Shown: positions 15,801 through 22,390, numbered from the stretch's first letter. The stretch is DNA of 34,115 bases from Streptomyces ipomoeae 91-03 (GCF_000317595.1 NZ_AEJC01000331.1:1-34115), one strand, 5' to 3'. Notes: generated by a model from the sequence alone, not told the origin. Program-made: numbers and translations.

Positions 15801-17182
15801 ACTGGCGGGACCTCGTGGACGGCCAGGTGGTCAGAGAGCGCCGGGGCGGCCGGGTCCGCGAGTTCGACTACAGGATCGTCGCACCCGAGCCGCCCGCCGC
15901 ACCGGCCCGCACCGGCTCGGTGCGCGACCTCCTCGCCCGATCCGCCCTGCAGTTCGAGCCGCCGAGGACAGTGGAGGTGAACCCGCAGGTCTGGAAGGAG
16001 TACGACCTCGGCAAAGTGTTCCGTGAGCGGGTCGCCGTGGACGGCACACCCGGCCGGTTCCGCGAGGTCGACAAGCAGTGGGGCCAGTGGCGGGAGTTCC
16101 AGGACGGCCATCTGGTGGAGCAGCGGACGTTCACCGGGCGGGTCTGGAAGACCGACGCCTTCGGCCGCTTCAGCGGCTCCGGCCCGGCCATGATCCCCGA
16201 GTACCTGGCGGGCGCGCTGCCCCGTATGGGCGGCGAGGTCGGTCTGCCCGGCGACGCCGGGTGGCGGCTGATCGGCCGGGAGACCGACTTCCGGGGCAGG
16301 GAGATCGAGGCCCTGGGTCTGCTGCGGGAGGTCCAGGACCCCTGGCACGGCGTGTTCCAGGGGGTCAAGGACGGCGTGTCGGCGGAGATGCCGGTGTGGC
16401 AGCGTGAACTGCGCTCCGGGCTCACCTCGTTCGCCACCGGCTTCGTCACCGACTTCACCGCGAGCCTGGTGATCACCGAGCTCACCAACAACGGCGACCT
16501 CAAGCGGGTCGACTACTTCAAGGCGCTGCTGAACGGCGCGGTCGGCGGCACCTTCAGCGGCGGGCTCAACGCCCTGTACAACCGCACCCCGCTGGGCTAC
16601 TTCAAGAACAGCCTGGGCGCACGGGACTGGGGTGGACACCCCAAGCAGTCCATGGCCAGTAACACCGACGACTGGGCCACCGACTGGGCCGCCCAGGAGA
16701 AGCCGACGCGTTGGCGCAACGCCACGTACGCCAACACCGTGGGCATCGCCACCGGCGCGCTCAGCGGTTTCGTCAGCAACGCCATCAGCGCGTCGGTCTT
16801 CGGCGTCAACGGCAACGAGGTCAAGGGCGCGGACGCCCTGCTGGCCGGTCTGTGGGGCGCGGGCGCCTCCGCGTTCAGCGGTGTCACCACCGGCCTGGCG
16901 CGCAGCGCCTTCCACCTCACCACCGGCTCCCGGGTCTTCCACAAGGGCGGCCTGCCCGAGCTGGGCGCGAACTGGGCCGAGTCCGCGCTGACCCGGTACA
17001 TCAGCTGGCTGATCACTGAGGAGGACAAGAAGAACGGCAACAACCTGCCCAGCCCCGGCCGGTCGTTCCCGACCGCGCCGACGCCCCCCACGTCGACCCC
17101 GTCCACGACGGCATCGGCATCACAGCAGCAACCGGCCTCCGATCCGGCCGCCCTGCTCACCGACGGATTGGAGTTCCCGTGA
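6806..17182 (+). CDS. Giant (3458-residue) T7SS-linked protein with internal ADP-ribosyltransferase domain
   Basis: Start chosen at TTG 6806 (GGAGG five bases upstream; promoter candidate inside the longer frame). Residues 1-110 fit the actinobacterial T7SS signal domain (DEWSRVGFTGNP, then helices ending in GFEGRTADALRTYV). A hydrophobic hairpin lies at about 181-252. Residues about 955-1085 resemble the cholera-toxin-A/Scabin ART fold: LWRIGGKRPLDQIF (Arg966), SAFVSTTTD (Ser1005), then SENEIAFPGGIAPEFIRGAY with Glu1051-x-Glu1053. That is the R-S-ExE triad of arginine-type mono-ADP-ribosyltransferases. From about 1185 to 2450 there are four or five beta repeats with the core TDTxTGxxFxFDxxGRLxxRD, linked by Asp-Leu-Gly-rich segments. 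A Trp/Asp-rich Rhs-like beta region spans about 2450-3140. A hydrophobic, Gly/Ala-rich helical domain (about 3190-3410) and a Pro/Thr/Ser tail end the chain. Probably a secreted or surface effector. No immunity gene recognised. Confidence 0.88.
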   Translation: MATSDEWSRVGFTGNPVTGNPGVVENITKELRDLSDLAGRVSGGLDTLLAKAEDGGFEGRTADALRTYVKNELKVFMENINRSFDMAANATARYARALGDSQDRAENAADTVAALERVGGQPLPENDPEMTRARNEVDAETDAIQAEAKILEEALHEAARLVSRPVKKPKKSFWKRFVSTFFKVLEIVALVVTLIAAIIGGPLGLVAFGMGAVLFAKALVDYATGNGNALSLGLAFLGILFPSTKGLTTLSGLFRLGASGAKALSGALSASGRLLFRGGRALLSSPGRLLSLAGQGLVKFGGGLANRTASGFMALPRVLSKTPAMLGSALRFMGGFARSTFRQGWSALSRDFFQSTAFVGGNMATRLGVFTIMGLGRLVTTALLPMRYSEIAQFGYRGAFRMGFIDRGLHWTSRGLRPLGRTDSLAAGLTNLTGRNLDRGGLLRPVNGTNTDKLTVPGTPEFNETLDELAEISVTPVTPPRTPGFSSMTGSGTARMPGRLDDMGVRLDTLNTLDTVGLPVGTVPGGQRLGLVDPVTGRVGGDLMPPRLRTPLTLFDQADEFGGPLTPTTLLPPRSAVDELTDLDTLTGVERTGTGLLKPLDDLADLAELSFDGKLGGLTEFQVRQILDGEIDLANVTPDGVVLRIGKTDPVDVRVQLKDGVKVDVLGPADPKVPTWKTTTGTDRLEELGIKLDDLTRLIPDAGDGSRTARELLGLGPVRTDLTAPVTKNPTFTPLTLRDIVTGGATGKLATDRFQTWLRTQTAQFQLDTAGRRLSELTEQVGIPPLTRAQAELDLSAAQVGFNQARIAFDRLGMNLDTVRQDITVMMARVDGPAAGMPTGELHLLDDLGQRTGQWITMEPGPNITWVLKTDAGIVPDVKVTLADGVFTVTGTDGLITRIGADGRPMVLGDAGQFTLPQLSGTGMDKVVLPAPRELDRLAFAADRSIDIQTINPAPVWRETDETLWRIGGKRPLDQIFNEGFTVRDPLETNLDVMVRTGQPSAFVSTTTDKNLLWDGIFKFEIEASGGIDVGKTFERSMGPDAWKASGWASENEIAFPGGIAPEFIRGAYRMDAQHNLLEWIPNPNFRGSNPMPELAADLKVAGEGTSGLSALDFQGLSLDDQLRLLDQLDLGETKAFDDLDSLNGVNALDEVGSQVDDLGYLSDEFHFDRFDAPAPRAETVLVDPQEFAGVTGFRMEGQRTPLEGGGFSFTEQAGDIRLVFDADEVLQFTDVRLPSGDGFLRFDAEAGPGSLPRVVGQDGVPLPGGAVIEPVRGALGVVTGVRVRSLDGAWLARFDLDGTRLSEQLTLSGPVGGPLTGSRLTTTFTQLPGGAQSATHRLTVPGLGDGAFDVVRLDGDLAQRLPGGFAVTDTATGAGFVFDRGGRLVDLPVDEVSPVRLDVSGSAVPDSTVDLPGSTLLETDPGLPSALDDLGDLGRLGEQGDLGDLARLGDLGESGSLNRLALPDLPHTDLTPQPAGFDARFASTVADGAPTPVNPSRFDGIALSGADELTNLRLRVTEFPATDLAPASFRIDVVDFGAPGGPVRLENVNLTLREGGGLSITGSQGGVRWQFDALGQLEYRELPLTGTDLALRFTDEALNPMPRVVGPDGVPVQGATLTPVRDATGALTELTVRVPVPGTDGLTAVWRFEPGGTLRGQELPLTLPGVDSPAGLGIKVTITPGTGGTTNRLLELTGPSSLTGSLRLGPMDGSLAGRLPNGFTVTDTVTGARFHFDADGRLAIRDIPARDGSGFLRFTDDAAPGTPPVRLDELGDLGDFGGDLGDVTQLFNRTLDEAAGLRTAPDAVDPSNLTSVRALDSQAADPVSASLEELINLTRIDPDAPPLTLDDLNRFADDTEFPRTDSLSDLSGLSDDLGGLSDPDLAALRARLDAVRQPMEPQNLVPLSGVEELSGFDVRIIEVAPTETTPGTVRLELVERTPGAGGPTRASDFTVGLLDDSGRFAVVDPSGTTRLTFAPDGTFLARDATLAFNGLPQGMRLNVTATPLGDGTSRLAANVIGPPGTTGSIRFTDVHSTLSGRLPGGFTLTDTVTGSRFHFDHTGRLAFRDLPAEDGSGFLRFTEDAAPGTAPVRLDELGGLGDFGDDLGERLPLGSGPENAVPESGAWGNIDLARVFDRTLDEASSLRTAPEGAPANMADIGGAMDFVHVTPESQVLQPVDLPGIQRLTDGATASLDRFGLRPELLTDQLREMTGQARLTLRQDAVTTLGEYLTLSPSTRLDDHLQSALHGGTGRLLGDFTVNPTPNGGPGGARFTVHHNPSDVTLGFDANRGLVYQEVFLRGGPSDMDGLKLGITGRSADGGPWTPTSVDFVGARPADALFTVAPSTEVPGGLTLTDATGTTRLHYGPEGVHAFRDVQLPGDRGVLRFEPGGAPRLLDATGHRLPGFRTELLDDGRIALVPTGKGAQPLERAVFDPAGTLREETIAIRGKGGVPTGEFWKIDHAAGKAVRLDSSHNPLNGRFDTATVEKSATGQFKLTGTQPGKVTLFERETLKNGNVVHIDRDRFGQARWTEFDAGGDLSRHGRRIWDADQRTVHDVPSGSWQRLINNAGDVRTYTKGADGGLVRAEKEIDGRWTWQRFDKEGAQALSGTRHWNWDHVGFKDTFVDPATGLEAVAQRRGMTWPFGGEHGSRMYQEFSVVPGHAPAGGRVDPGAYTGTGAANAQIESLEALADGGTLLVKRFADMRPPAFLWKNAAGRSPFDGFFRDLFAGDSLHRVSHWTETAADGSRLTGVRLNPSGSNWVDIDQYGRIVRESRKLDNGNTIEVGRSLDDPTRWAPAPEYRKGGSYELSWRDTTSGTTGTRHFDGNGRWRDLFTDENGVERVRMRSEGRNTREYLFEAPSTRDLAVNDRAGLWVDKNSLLHVTGRRDLIDGRIIESSGDPYHTTWTWKAFSADDPATVVAEGVRKQNRGSFYSRTWDDSFVDLDGLGNRVRERNATDTASSWVDAVKQPDGTWKWTRTAADGTVHSEGTRVYDDIAGGGHWRDLVDGQVVRERRGGRVREFDYRIVAPEPPAAPARTGSVRDLLARSALQFEPPRTVEVNPQVWKEYDLGKVFRERVAVDGTPGRFREVDKQWGQWREFQDGHLVEQRTFTGRVWKTDAFGRFSGSGPAMIPEYLAGALPRMGGEVGLPGDAGWRLIGRETDFRGREIEALGLLREVQDPWHGVFQGVKDGVSAEMPVWQRELRSGLTSFATGFVTDFTASLVITELTNNGDLKRVDYFKALLNGAVGGTFSGGLNALYNRTPLGYFKNSLGARDWGGHPKQSMASNTDDWATDWAAQEKPTRWRNATYANTVGIATGALSGFVSNAISASVFGVNGNEVKGADALLAGLWGAGASAFSGVTTGLARSAFHLTTGSRVFHKGGLPELGANWAESALTRYISWLITEEDKKNGNNLPSPGRSFPTAPTPPTSTPSTTASASQQQPASDPAALLTDGLEFP
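9650..10060 (+). other. Coding segment of the internal CTA-like ART domain
   Basis: Within the giant gene. Catalytic Arg codon CGT at 9701, Ser codon AGC at 9818, and Glu codons GAG at 9956 and 9962. The LWR-IF-GF opening, the STT turn and the ENEIAFPGGI ending occur in the order and roughly the spacing of cholera toxin A (LYR, STS, EQEVSALGGI). Scabin-type DNA-modifying ARTs have Gln at the first position of this last motif; here it is Glu, pointing to a protein (arginine) target by analogy. Confidence 0.75.
11945..13123 (+). repeat. Long coding repeat pair, two 210-bp copies
   Basis: Bases 11945-12154 and 12914-13123 each encode 70 residues without gaps and start 969 bp apart. I count 57 of 70 identical residues. 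Both begin GRLP and carry TDTVTG, FHFD, DGSGFLRFT and VRLDELG. The similarity continues into NRTLDEAAGLRTAP versus DRTLDEASSLRTAP. More diverged copies of the core lie near 10880-11000 and 13845-13980. The pair looks like a relatively recent internal duplication. Confidence 0.8.
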
Positions 17183-19869
17183 CCGCCACCGCCACCGTGC
17201 ACCGGGTCGCCCCCAAGGGCCGCGGCGCCCACCGCAGCATCGCCTCCGCCGTGCGCGCCGCCCGCGACGGCGACGAGATCCGCATCGCCCCCGGCGAGTA
17301 CGTCGAGCAGCTGGTCCTCGACCGTACGGTGCGGCTGCTGCCGGAGGCCGGTCCGGAGCACGCCGTACGGGTGCTGGCCGCGTCCCCCGGGCGGCCCGTG
17401 CTGGAGGTCGCCGCCCGGGACGTACGGGTGGAGGGCATCGCCCTGATCGGACAGGACCCGGGGCTGCCCGCCGTACTGGTGGGGGCCGGCGATCTGGAGC
17501 TGGACGCCTGTGACGTCTCCGGCGGGCGGGTCGAGGCGGGTGGCGACGCGTCCCTGACGCTGACGGACTGCCGGGTCTCCGGTGCGCAGCTCGCCGGGGT
17601 GCACACCAACACCACGGGCTCGGCGCGGCTGACGCGGGTCGTGGTCGAGGACGTCGACGGGACCGGTGTCGTGATCGGCGCCCGGGCCGCCGTCGAGGCC
17701 ACCGAGGTGACGGTACGGCGGGTCACCGGGTCGGGGGTCCGCGTCCGGGGAGGCGCCCGGGCGGTGCTGCGGGAGTGCCGGATCTCCGGGCCCGGGCGCA
17801 GCGGGCTGCTGGTGGAGGACGAGGCGGCCGTCACCGCGCTGGACTGCCGGGTGGAGGAGACGGCCGCCGAGGGCGTACGGGTGCTGGGCAGCTCGGCGCG
17901 GCCCGAGGTGCCCGCGGAGCGCCGGGAAAGCGCCGAGGGCGGGGTGGTCCTCGCCCGCTGCGAGGTGCTGCGCACCGGCACGGACGCGGTCGCGCTCTCC
18001 GGCACCGGGGACGCGCTGCTGGTGAACTGCCGGCTGCGGGACGGCTCGGGGCCCGGGGTGAGCGTGGAGGGCGAGAGCCGTGCCGAGCTGGTGGACTGCC
18101 AGGTGGACCGGGCGCACGGCTCGGGTCTGGTGGCCCGGGGCACCGGCCGGCTGTCCGCCGAGGGCACCTCGGTGACCGGCAGCCGGGCGAACGGTCTGCT
18201 GGCGGGCGACCGTTCCGAGGTGCGCATGGACGCCAGTGATGTGACGGCGTGTTCGTTCAGCGCGGTGCACGCCTGCGACGACTCCCGGGTGACGCTCACC
18301 GCGTGCCGTATCGGCTCCACCGCCGAGCATGGGATCCGCGCCACCGACCGGGCGGGGCTCACCGTCGAGGGCGGCCGGATCACGGACTGCGGACTGTCCG
18401 GGGTGCGGATCGACGGTGCGGCCGAGGCGCGGATGCGCGGGCTGTCGGTGGTGCGCGGCCGGTCCGGGATCACCACCGAGTCGACCGGGACGGTGGTCCT
18501 GGAGGAGTGCGATGTCGTGGACGCCGAGCGGGCCGGGATCTCCTGCGGTACGGAGACCGGTCCGGTGCTGCGGGACTGCCGGATCAGCGGGACCGGTACG
18601 GCGGGCCTGGTGATCGGCGAACGCGCCACGCCCAGCGTCGAGGGCTGCACGGTACGGGACGCGGCCGGCTCCGGCCTGGTGGTGGGCCCGCGCGCCGAGC
18701 CCCGGGTCAGATACCTCACGGTGGCCAGGACCGGCAAGAACAGCCTGTTCGTCGGCGAGAAGGCCCGCGGCACCTTCGAGGACTGCGTCTTCACCGGCGC
18801 GGGCAGCGACGGCGCGGCCTTCCCGGCGCTGCATGTGTCGGCCGGCGGCGCGCCCGTCCTGCGTGGCTGCCTGGTCCGTGACGCCGAGGAGGACGTGGCG
18901 CTGGAGAAGGGCGCCCGCCCGGTGTTCGACGACTGTGTGTCCCGGGACGTGAAGAACCCGTCCCTGCCGACCGGCGCGGAGCAGGCGCTGTCGGCCGCCT
19001 CGGGCCCGGACCCGGCCGGTGCCGGGACCAGCGCGAGACAGACCGAGGCACCGCCCGAGGACACCCTGGACGACCTGCTCGCCGAGCTGCGGGGGCTGGC
19101 CGGTCTGGAGCGGGTCAAGCACGATGTGTCGTCGCTGGTCAAGCTGATGCAGATGGTCCGCCGCCGGGAGGAGATGGGCCTCGCCCCGCCCCCGCTCAGT
19201 CGCCATCTGGTCTTCGCCGGGAACCCCGGCACGGGCAAGACCACCGTGGCCCGCCTCTACGGCCGCATCCTCGCCGCCGTCGGCCTGCTGGAGCGCGGCC
19301 ATCTGGTGGAGGCCGACCGCTCCGCGCTGGTCGGCGAGTACGTCGGACACACCGGGCCCAAGACCACGCGGGTGTTCCAGCAGGCCCGGGGCGGGGTGCT
19401 GTTCATCGACGAGGCGTACTCCCTCACCCAGTACGCCGGGTCCAACGACTTCGGCCAGGAGGCGATCGCCACCCTGGTGAAGCTGATGGAGGACCACCGC
19501 GACGACGTGGTGGTGATCGTCGCCGGATACCTCAAGGAGATGGAGGTGTTCGTCCGCTCCAACCCCGGTCTGGCCTCCCGCTTCAACCGCACCCTGCTCT
19601 TCGAGGACTACGGCAGCGCCGAACTCGTCAGCATCGTCGAACACCAGGCCGCCCAGCACCAGTACGAGCTCGGCCCGGACACCCGCGAGGCGCTGACAGC
19701 GCGCTTCGACGCGATGCCCCGGGACCGGGGTTTCGGCAACGGCCGTACGGCACGCCAACTCTTCCAGGCCATGACGGAACACCAGGCGTACCGCGTCGCC
19801 AAACTGCCGGAGGCCTCGGAGTCCGACGTGATGACGCTCAAGCCCGAGGACATCCCACAGTCCTCGTGA
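17179..19869 (+). CDS. Right-handed beta-helix domain fused to CbxX/EccA-type AAA ATPase
   Basis: An 896-residue protein starting at GTG 17179, which overlaps the giant gene's stop by 4 bp (GTGA). Residues 1 to about 605 are a beta-helix of pectate-lyase/NosD type: some twenty coils of roughly 23 residues, each with a turn such as LTDCRVSG, LRECRISGPGRSGLLV, LVDCQVDRAHGSGLV or LTACRIGSTAEHGI. Cys often recurs at the same coil position. Residues about 630-890 are an AAA+ module of the CbxX/CfqX family: Walker A GNPGTGKT (681-688), Walker B VLFIDEA (740-746), then VVVIVAGY and SRFNRTLLFEDY. EccA of ESX systems has the same AAA class with an N-terminal TPR domain; here a beta-helix replaces it. 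Coupling to the giant protein suggests it is that protein's dedicated cytoplasmic chaperone or release factor. Confidence 0.9.
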   Translation: MTATATVHRVAPKGRGAHRSIASAVRAARDGDEIRIAPGEYVEQLVLDRTVRLLPEAGPEHAVRVLAASPGRPVLEVAARDVRVEGIALIGQDPGLPAVLVGAGDLELDACDVSGGRVEAGGDASLTLTDCRVSGAQLAGVHTNTTGSARLTRVVVEDVDGTGVVIGARAAVEATEVTVRRVTGSGVRVRGGARAVLRECRISGPGRSGLLVEDEAAVTALDCRVEETAAEGVRVLGSSARPEVPAERRESAEGGVVLARCEVLRTGTDAVALSGTGDALLVNCRLRDGSGPGVSVEGESRAELVDCQVDRAHGSGLVARGTGRLSAEGTSVTGSRANGLLAGDRSEVRMDASDVTACSFSAVHACDDSRVTLTACRIGSTAEHGIRATDRAGLTVEGGRITDCGLSGVRIDGAAEARMRGLSVVRGRSGITTESTGTVVLEECDVVDAERAGISCGTETGPVLRDCRISGTGTAGLVIGERATPSVEGCTVRDAAGSGLVVGPRAEPRVRYLTVARTGKNSLFVGEKARGTFEDCVFTGAGSDGAAFPALHVSAGGAPVLRGCLVRDAEEDVALEKGARPVFDDCVSRDVKNPSLPTGAEQALSAASGPDPAGAGTSARQTEAPPEDTLDDLLAELRGLAGLERVKHDVSSLVKLMQMVRRREEMGLAPPPLSRHLVFAGNPGTGKTTVARLYGRILAAVGLLERGHLVEADRSALVGEYVGHTGPKTTRVFQQARGGVLFIDEAYSLTQYAGSNDFGQEAIATLVKLMEDHRDDVVVIVAGYLKEMEVFVRSNPGLASRFNRTLLFEDYGSAELVSIVEHQAAQHQYELGPDTREALTARFDAMPRDRGFGNGRTARQLFQAMTEHQAYRVAKLPEASESDVMTLKPEDIPQSS

Positions 19870-19911
19870 ACCCGCAGTCCCTGTGATCCCGCAAACGACC
19901 TCAACGACCTC
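19853..19911 (+). repeat. Small duplications around the stop codon of the beta-helix/AAA gene
   Basis: CAGTCCTCGTGA, which holds the TGA stop, is followed about 17 bases on by the near copy CAGTCCCTGTGA. Then AACGACCTC occurs twice in tandem (19894-19902 and 19903-19911). The result is a short spacer of slipped copies ahead of the next ribosome site. No function is evident. Confidence 0.45.
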
Positions 19912-19927
19912 CTTAAGGACCCACTCC

Positions 19928-20848
19928 ATGCCGCACACCCCCGCTCACTCGGACGACCGGGACAGCGCCCGCAGCGAAGGCGAGTTCGCCGACCTGTTCG
20001 CCCGGAAGGCGCACACTCCGCTCCGTGGCTTCCTGCCCGGCCGCCGGGTCTGGACCGCGGTCGGCGGCTCCGCCGCCGCGGTGCTGGTGATCGCCGGTTC
20101 CGCCGCGGCCGTCGCCTCCATCGACTGGCGCGCCGACTCGTCCGAGAAGGTGACCGCGGCGGCCGACGAGTCCCCGAAGGAGAAGTCCGCCTCCGGTGAC
20201 ACGAAGAAGGAGACGACGGCCCCCTCCCCGAAGGCGAAGGACAAGGACAAGGGGGCACCCGACGTCGTCTACGTCCCCGTGTCGGGCGGATCCGGGGCCG
20301 GAGCGGGTACGGGTGGGGCGGAAGCGGCGCCGGGGTCCGACCCCACGCCCGGCTCGGACGGCACCACCGGTGGCACGACCGGCTCCAACGGCTCTTCCGG
20401 CTCGACCGGCTCGACCGACGACCAGGAGAAGCAGAGCACGACCGCCGAGAACAGCGGGTCGCAGTCGACGACCGGCTATCTGTGGACCGACGGCAGCGTG
20501 GACTCCGACACCAACGACTACTGGGACCAGAGCACCGTCACGGTGAAGACCACCCAGTCCCTCACCGGCCTCAAGGTCGTCGTCAGCATCGACCAGACCG
20601 GGGGCGTCGCCAGCACCGGCGTCTGGTCCTCCCTCGGTGACAAGGTGACGGTCTCCTCGGCGGCGGACAGCAACCAGCTGGCCTACGTGGTGACCCTGAA
20701 GTCGGGCAACACCATCGGCCCCGGCACCTACACGTTCAAGTTCCAGTACAACCACTCCCAGGGCCGCCGCGACGCGGGCGGCGACCGCTACAACGTCACG
20801 GCCACCTCCACCGGTTCGGACACCGAGTTCAAGAAGGGGAGCTTCTGA
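19928..20848 (+). CDS. Membrane-anchored surface protein with Ser/Gly/Thr linker and beta domain
   Basis: A 306-residue protein. ATG 19928 is preferred because AAGGA sits eight bases upstream; an in-frame GTG at 19883 has no such site. Residues 1-40 are hydrophilic and cytoplasmic. A single span lies at about 42-64 (VWTAVGGSAAAVLVIAGSAAAVA). Then come a charged segment (KEKSASGDTKKETTAPSPKAKDK) and a Gly/Ser/Thr-rich linker (about 117-170) typical of exported wall-spanning proteins. Residues about 180-300 form a compact domain with alternating strands (YLWTDGSVDSD, TVTVKTTQSLTGLKVVVSID, VWSSLGDKVTVSS, GTYTFKFQYNH). The fold resembles small carbohydrate-binding beta sandwiches, but I cannot assign a family. 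It lies 58 bp after the AAA gene, so probably in the same operon, perhaps anchoring or receiving the giant protein at the surface. Confidence 0.75.
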   Translation: MPHTPAHSDDRDSARSEGEFADLFARKAHTPLRGFLPGRRVWTAVGGSAAAVLVIAGSAAAVASIDWRADSSEKVTAAADESPKEKSASGDTKKETTAPSPKAKDKDKGAPDVVYVPVSGGSGAGAGTGGAEAAPGSDPTPGSDGTTGGTTGSNGSSGSTGSTDDQEKQSTTAENSGSQSTTGYLWTDGSVDSDTNDYWDQSTVTVKTTQSLTGLKVVVSIDQTGGVASTGVWSSLGDKVTVSSAADSNQLAYVVTLKSGNTIGPGTYTFKFQYNHSQGRRDAGGDRYNVTATSTGSDTEFKKGSF

Positions 20849-20896
20849 CGAGTTCGAGGAGGGCGACTCCCGGGGCGGCCGGGGCACGATTGTCCT

Positions 20897-22081
20897 ATGA
20901 ACCGAATATCGCGTGACATGGTCGCCCCCGCCGTCGCCAATCCGCTGCGCGCACTGTCCCTGGAGCGGTTGCGGCGGCGTACGAGCATGAAATGGCGGAC
21001 GTACCCGGCCGATGTGCTGCCGCTGTGGGTCGCCGAGATGGACGTTCCACTGGCCGAGCCGGTCGCGCGGGCTGTCGTGGACGCGGTGACGCTCGGGGAC
21101 ACCGGCTATCCGGCCGGGACGGCGTACGCGGAGGCGCTGGCCGGGTTCGCGAGCGGACGGTGGGGGTGGGACGGGCTCGCGGTGGAGCGCACGGCGATCG
21201 TTCCGGATGTGATGCTGGGCGTCGTCGAGATGCTCAAGCTGGTCTCCGGACCGGGCGACCCGGTGATCGTCAGCTCGCCGGTGTATACGCCATTCTACCA
21301 GTTCGTCGAGCACGCGGACCGGCGCCTCGTCGAGGCGCCGCTGGGCCCGGACGGCCGGATCGACTTCGCGGTGCTGGGGGGCGCGTTCGAGCGCGCCGGG
21401 GGCGGTCGGAGCCGTCCGGTGTACCTGCTGTGCAGCCCGCACAACCCGACGGGCACCCTGCACACGGCCGCGGAACTGGCGGAGGTGGCACGGCTGGCGC
21501 GGGCGTACGGCGTGCGGGTCGTCGCCGACGAGATCCACGCGCCGATCGTGGCCTCGGGGGCGACGTTCGTCCCCTATCTGAGCGTGCCGGGCGGGGAGGA
21601 CGGGCTGTCGCTGATGTCGGCGTCCAAGGCGTGGAACCTGGCCGGTCTCAAGGCCGCCCTCGCCATCGCGGGCCCCGAGGCGGCCGATGATCTGGCCCGC
21701 CTTCCCGAAGAGGTCAGTCACGGGCCCAGCCATGTCGGCGTCATCGCCCACACCGCCGCGCTGCGGGACGGCGGCGACTGGCTCGACGCGCTGCTCGCCG
21801 GCCTCGACGACAACCGGCGCCTGCTGACCGAACTGCTGGCCGAACACCTGCCCGCCGTGCGCTACCAACCGGCCGAGGCCACCTATCTGGCGTGGCTGGA
21901 CTGCCGGGCCCTGAACCTGGCCGACGACCCCGCGGCCGTCTTCCTGGACCGTGGCCGGGTCGCCCTGAACTCCGGCCCCTCCTTCGGAACCGGTGGCGCC
22001 GGTTTCGTCCGTATGAACCTGGCGACGTCTCCCGAGTTGATCACCGAGGGTGTACGCCGCATGGCCGCCGCTCTCGCCTGA
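20897..22081 (+). CDS. MalY/PatB-type PLP-dependent C-S lyase or aminotransferase
   Basis: A 394-residue cytoplasmic fold-type I PLP enzyme. The N terminus has the MalY/PatB signature ([28 protein letters not shown]). Other marks are [24 protein letters not shown] (substrate/PLP loop), [10 protein letters not shown] with Asp211 for the pyridine nitrogen, [12 protein letters not shown] with the Schiff-base Lys244, and [10 protein letters not shown] near the C terminus with the carboxylate-binding Arg. Family members cleave cystathionine or cysteine to pyruvate, ammonia and a thiol; some act as aminotransferases. Length is normal. ATG 20897 has only a poor ribosome site; an in-frame ATG at 20918 is an alternative. 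It starts 48 bp after the surface-protein gene and has no evident link to secretion. Confidence 0.9.
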   Translation: MNRISRDMVAPAVANPLRALSLERLRRRTSMKWRTYPADVLPLWVAEMDVPLAEPVARAVVDAVTLGDTGYPAGTAYAEALAGFASGRWGWDGLAVERTAIVPDVMLGVVEMLKLVSGPGDPVIVSSPVYTPFYQFVEHADRRLVEAPLGPDGRIDFAVLGGAFERAGGGRSRPVYLLCSPHNPTGTLHTAAELAEVARLARAYGVRVVADEIHAPIVASGATFVPYLSVPGGEDGLSLMSASKAWNLAGLKAALAIAGPEAADDLARLPEEVSHGPSHVGVIAHTAALRDGGDWLDALLAGLDDNRRLLTELLAEHLPAVRYQPAEATYLAWLDCRALNLADDPAAVFLDRGRVALNSGPSFGTGGAGFVRMNLATSPELITEGVRRMAAALA

Positions 22082-22175
22082 GCCACGCGTACGGAGCGTC
22101 ACGGCGTCGGTGGCGCCGCCCTGTTGGCGACTGGCCGGTAATACGTAGCCCGTTATGTAGGCCTACGGATGCGTG

Positions 22176-22218
22176 GGCGATCTCCCTCGGATTGGCTTGC
22201 CATGCCGGAGGGATCGCC
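22176..22218. terminator. Hairpin after the PLP enzyme gene, likely terminator
   Basis: GGCGATC (22176-22182) pairs with GATCGCC (22212-22218). After a one-base bulge, CCCTC pairs with GAGGG, giving a 12-bp stem. It lies about 95 bases past the PLP-enzyme stop and upstream of the promoter motif of the next operon, so it insulates the two units. No U tract. Confidence 0.5.
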
Positions 22219-22283
22219 TCGCGTGTCCGCCCGTCGCCGTCACCGGCGCGCAGGCGGGACCTGTGGGAGGGGCCCCGGGCCGA

Positions 22284-22306
22284 TTGTCAGTGGCAGCCGC
22301 TAGCGT
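22284..22306 (+). promoter_or_regulatory. RecA-independent (PafBC-type) DNA-damage promoter motif
   Basis: TTGTCAGTG (22284-22292), eight bases, then TAGCGT (22301-22306). This matches at every defined position the actinobacterial RecA-independent damage promoter consensus TTGTCRGTG-N8-TAnnnT, which the PafBC activator recognises in mycobacteria. Transcription would begin near 22312, leaving a leader of about 80 bases before the GTG at 22391. It is correctly placed and oriented for the DUF4132/MoxR/VWA operon. Confidence 0.8.
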
Positions 22307-22390
22307 TCCGCACATGGTCGCACTTGGGCCGGGATTCCCCGGCTGAACTGTGCTTTCTTTCTGTGTTCTTGATGCGGAGGGCTGGGGTTC

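Larger units (their letters stand above)
22082..22390. other. 309-bp intergenic region between the PLP enzyme and the DUF4132 operon
   Basis: No gene found. It contains a 10-bp palindrome GTAGGCCTAC (22157-22166), a long hairpin (22176-22218), a damage-type promoter motif (22284-22306) and a GGAGG ribosome site (22376-22380) ten bases before the GTG at 22391. Hairpin and promoter are listed separately. Confidence 0.7.

Noticed and set aside
10280..16942. Very long minus-strand open frame (2220 codons) opposite the giant gene
   Set aside because: It is antisense to a gene with clear domains. High-GC DNA with GC-biased third positions lacks stops in the complementary frame. The translated product is low-complexity and Arg/Gly/Glu/Val-rich without motifs.
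17179..20848. An immunity gene for the giant putative toxin
   Set aside because: The two following genes are an AAA chaperone-like fusion and a surface-anchored protein. Neither resembles known ART or toxin immunity proteins, and no small ORF fits.
22141..22200. A tRNA-like or attachment-site-like sequence around the GTAGGCCTAC palindrome
   Set aside because: No cloverleaf, TPsiC arm or CCA end could be drawn, and there is no integrase or second att copy in the window.
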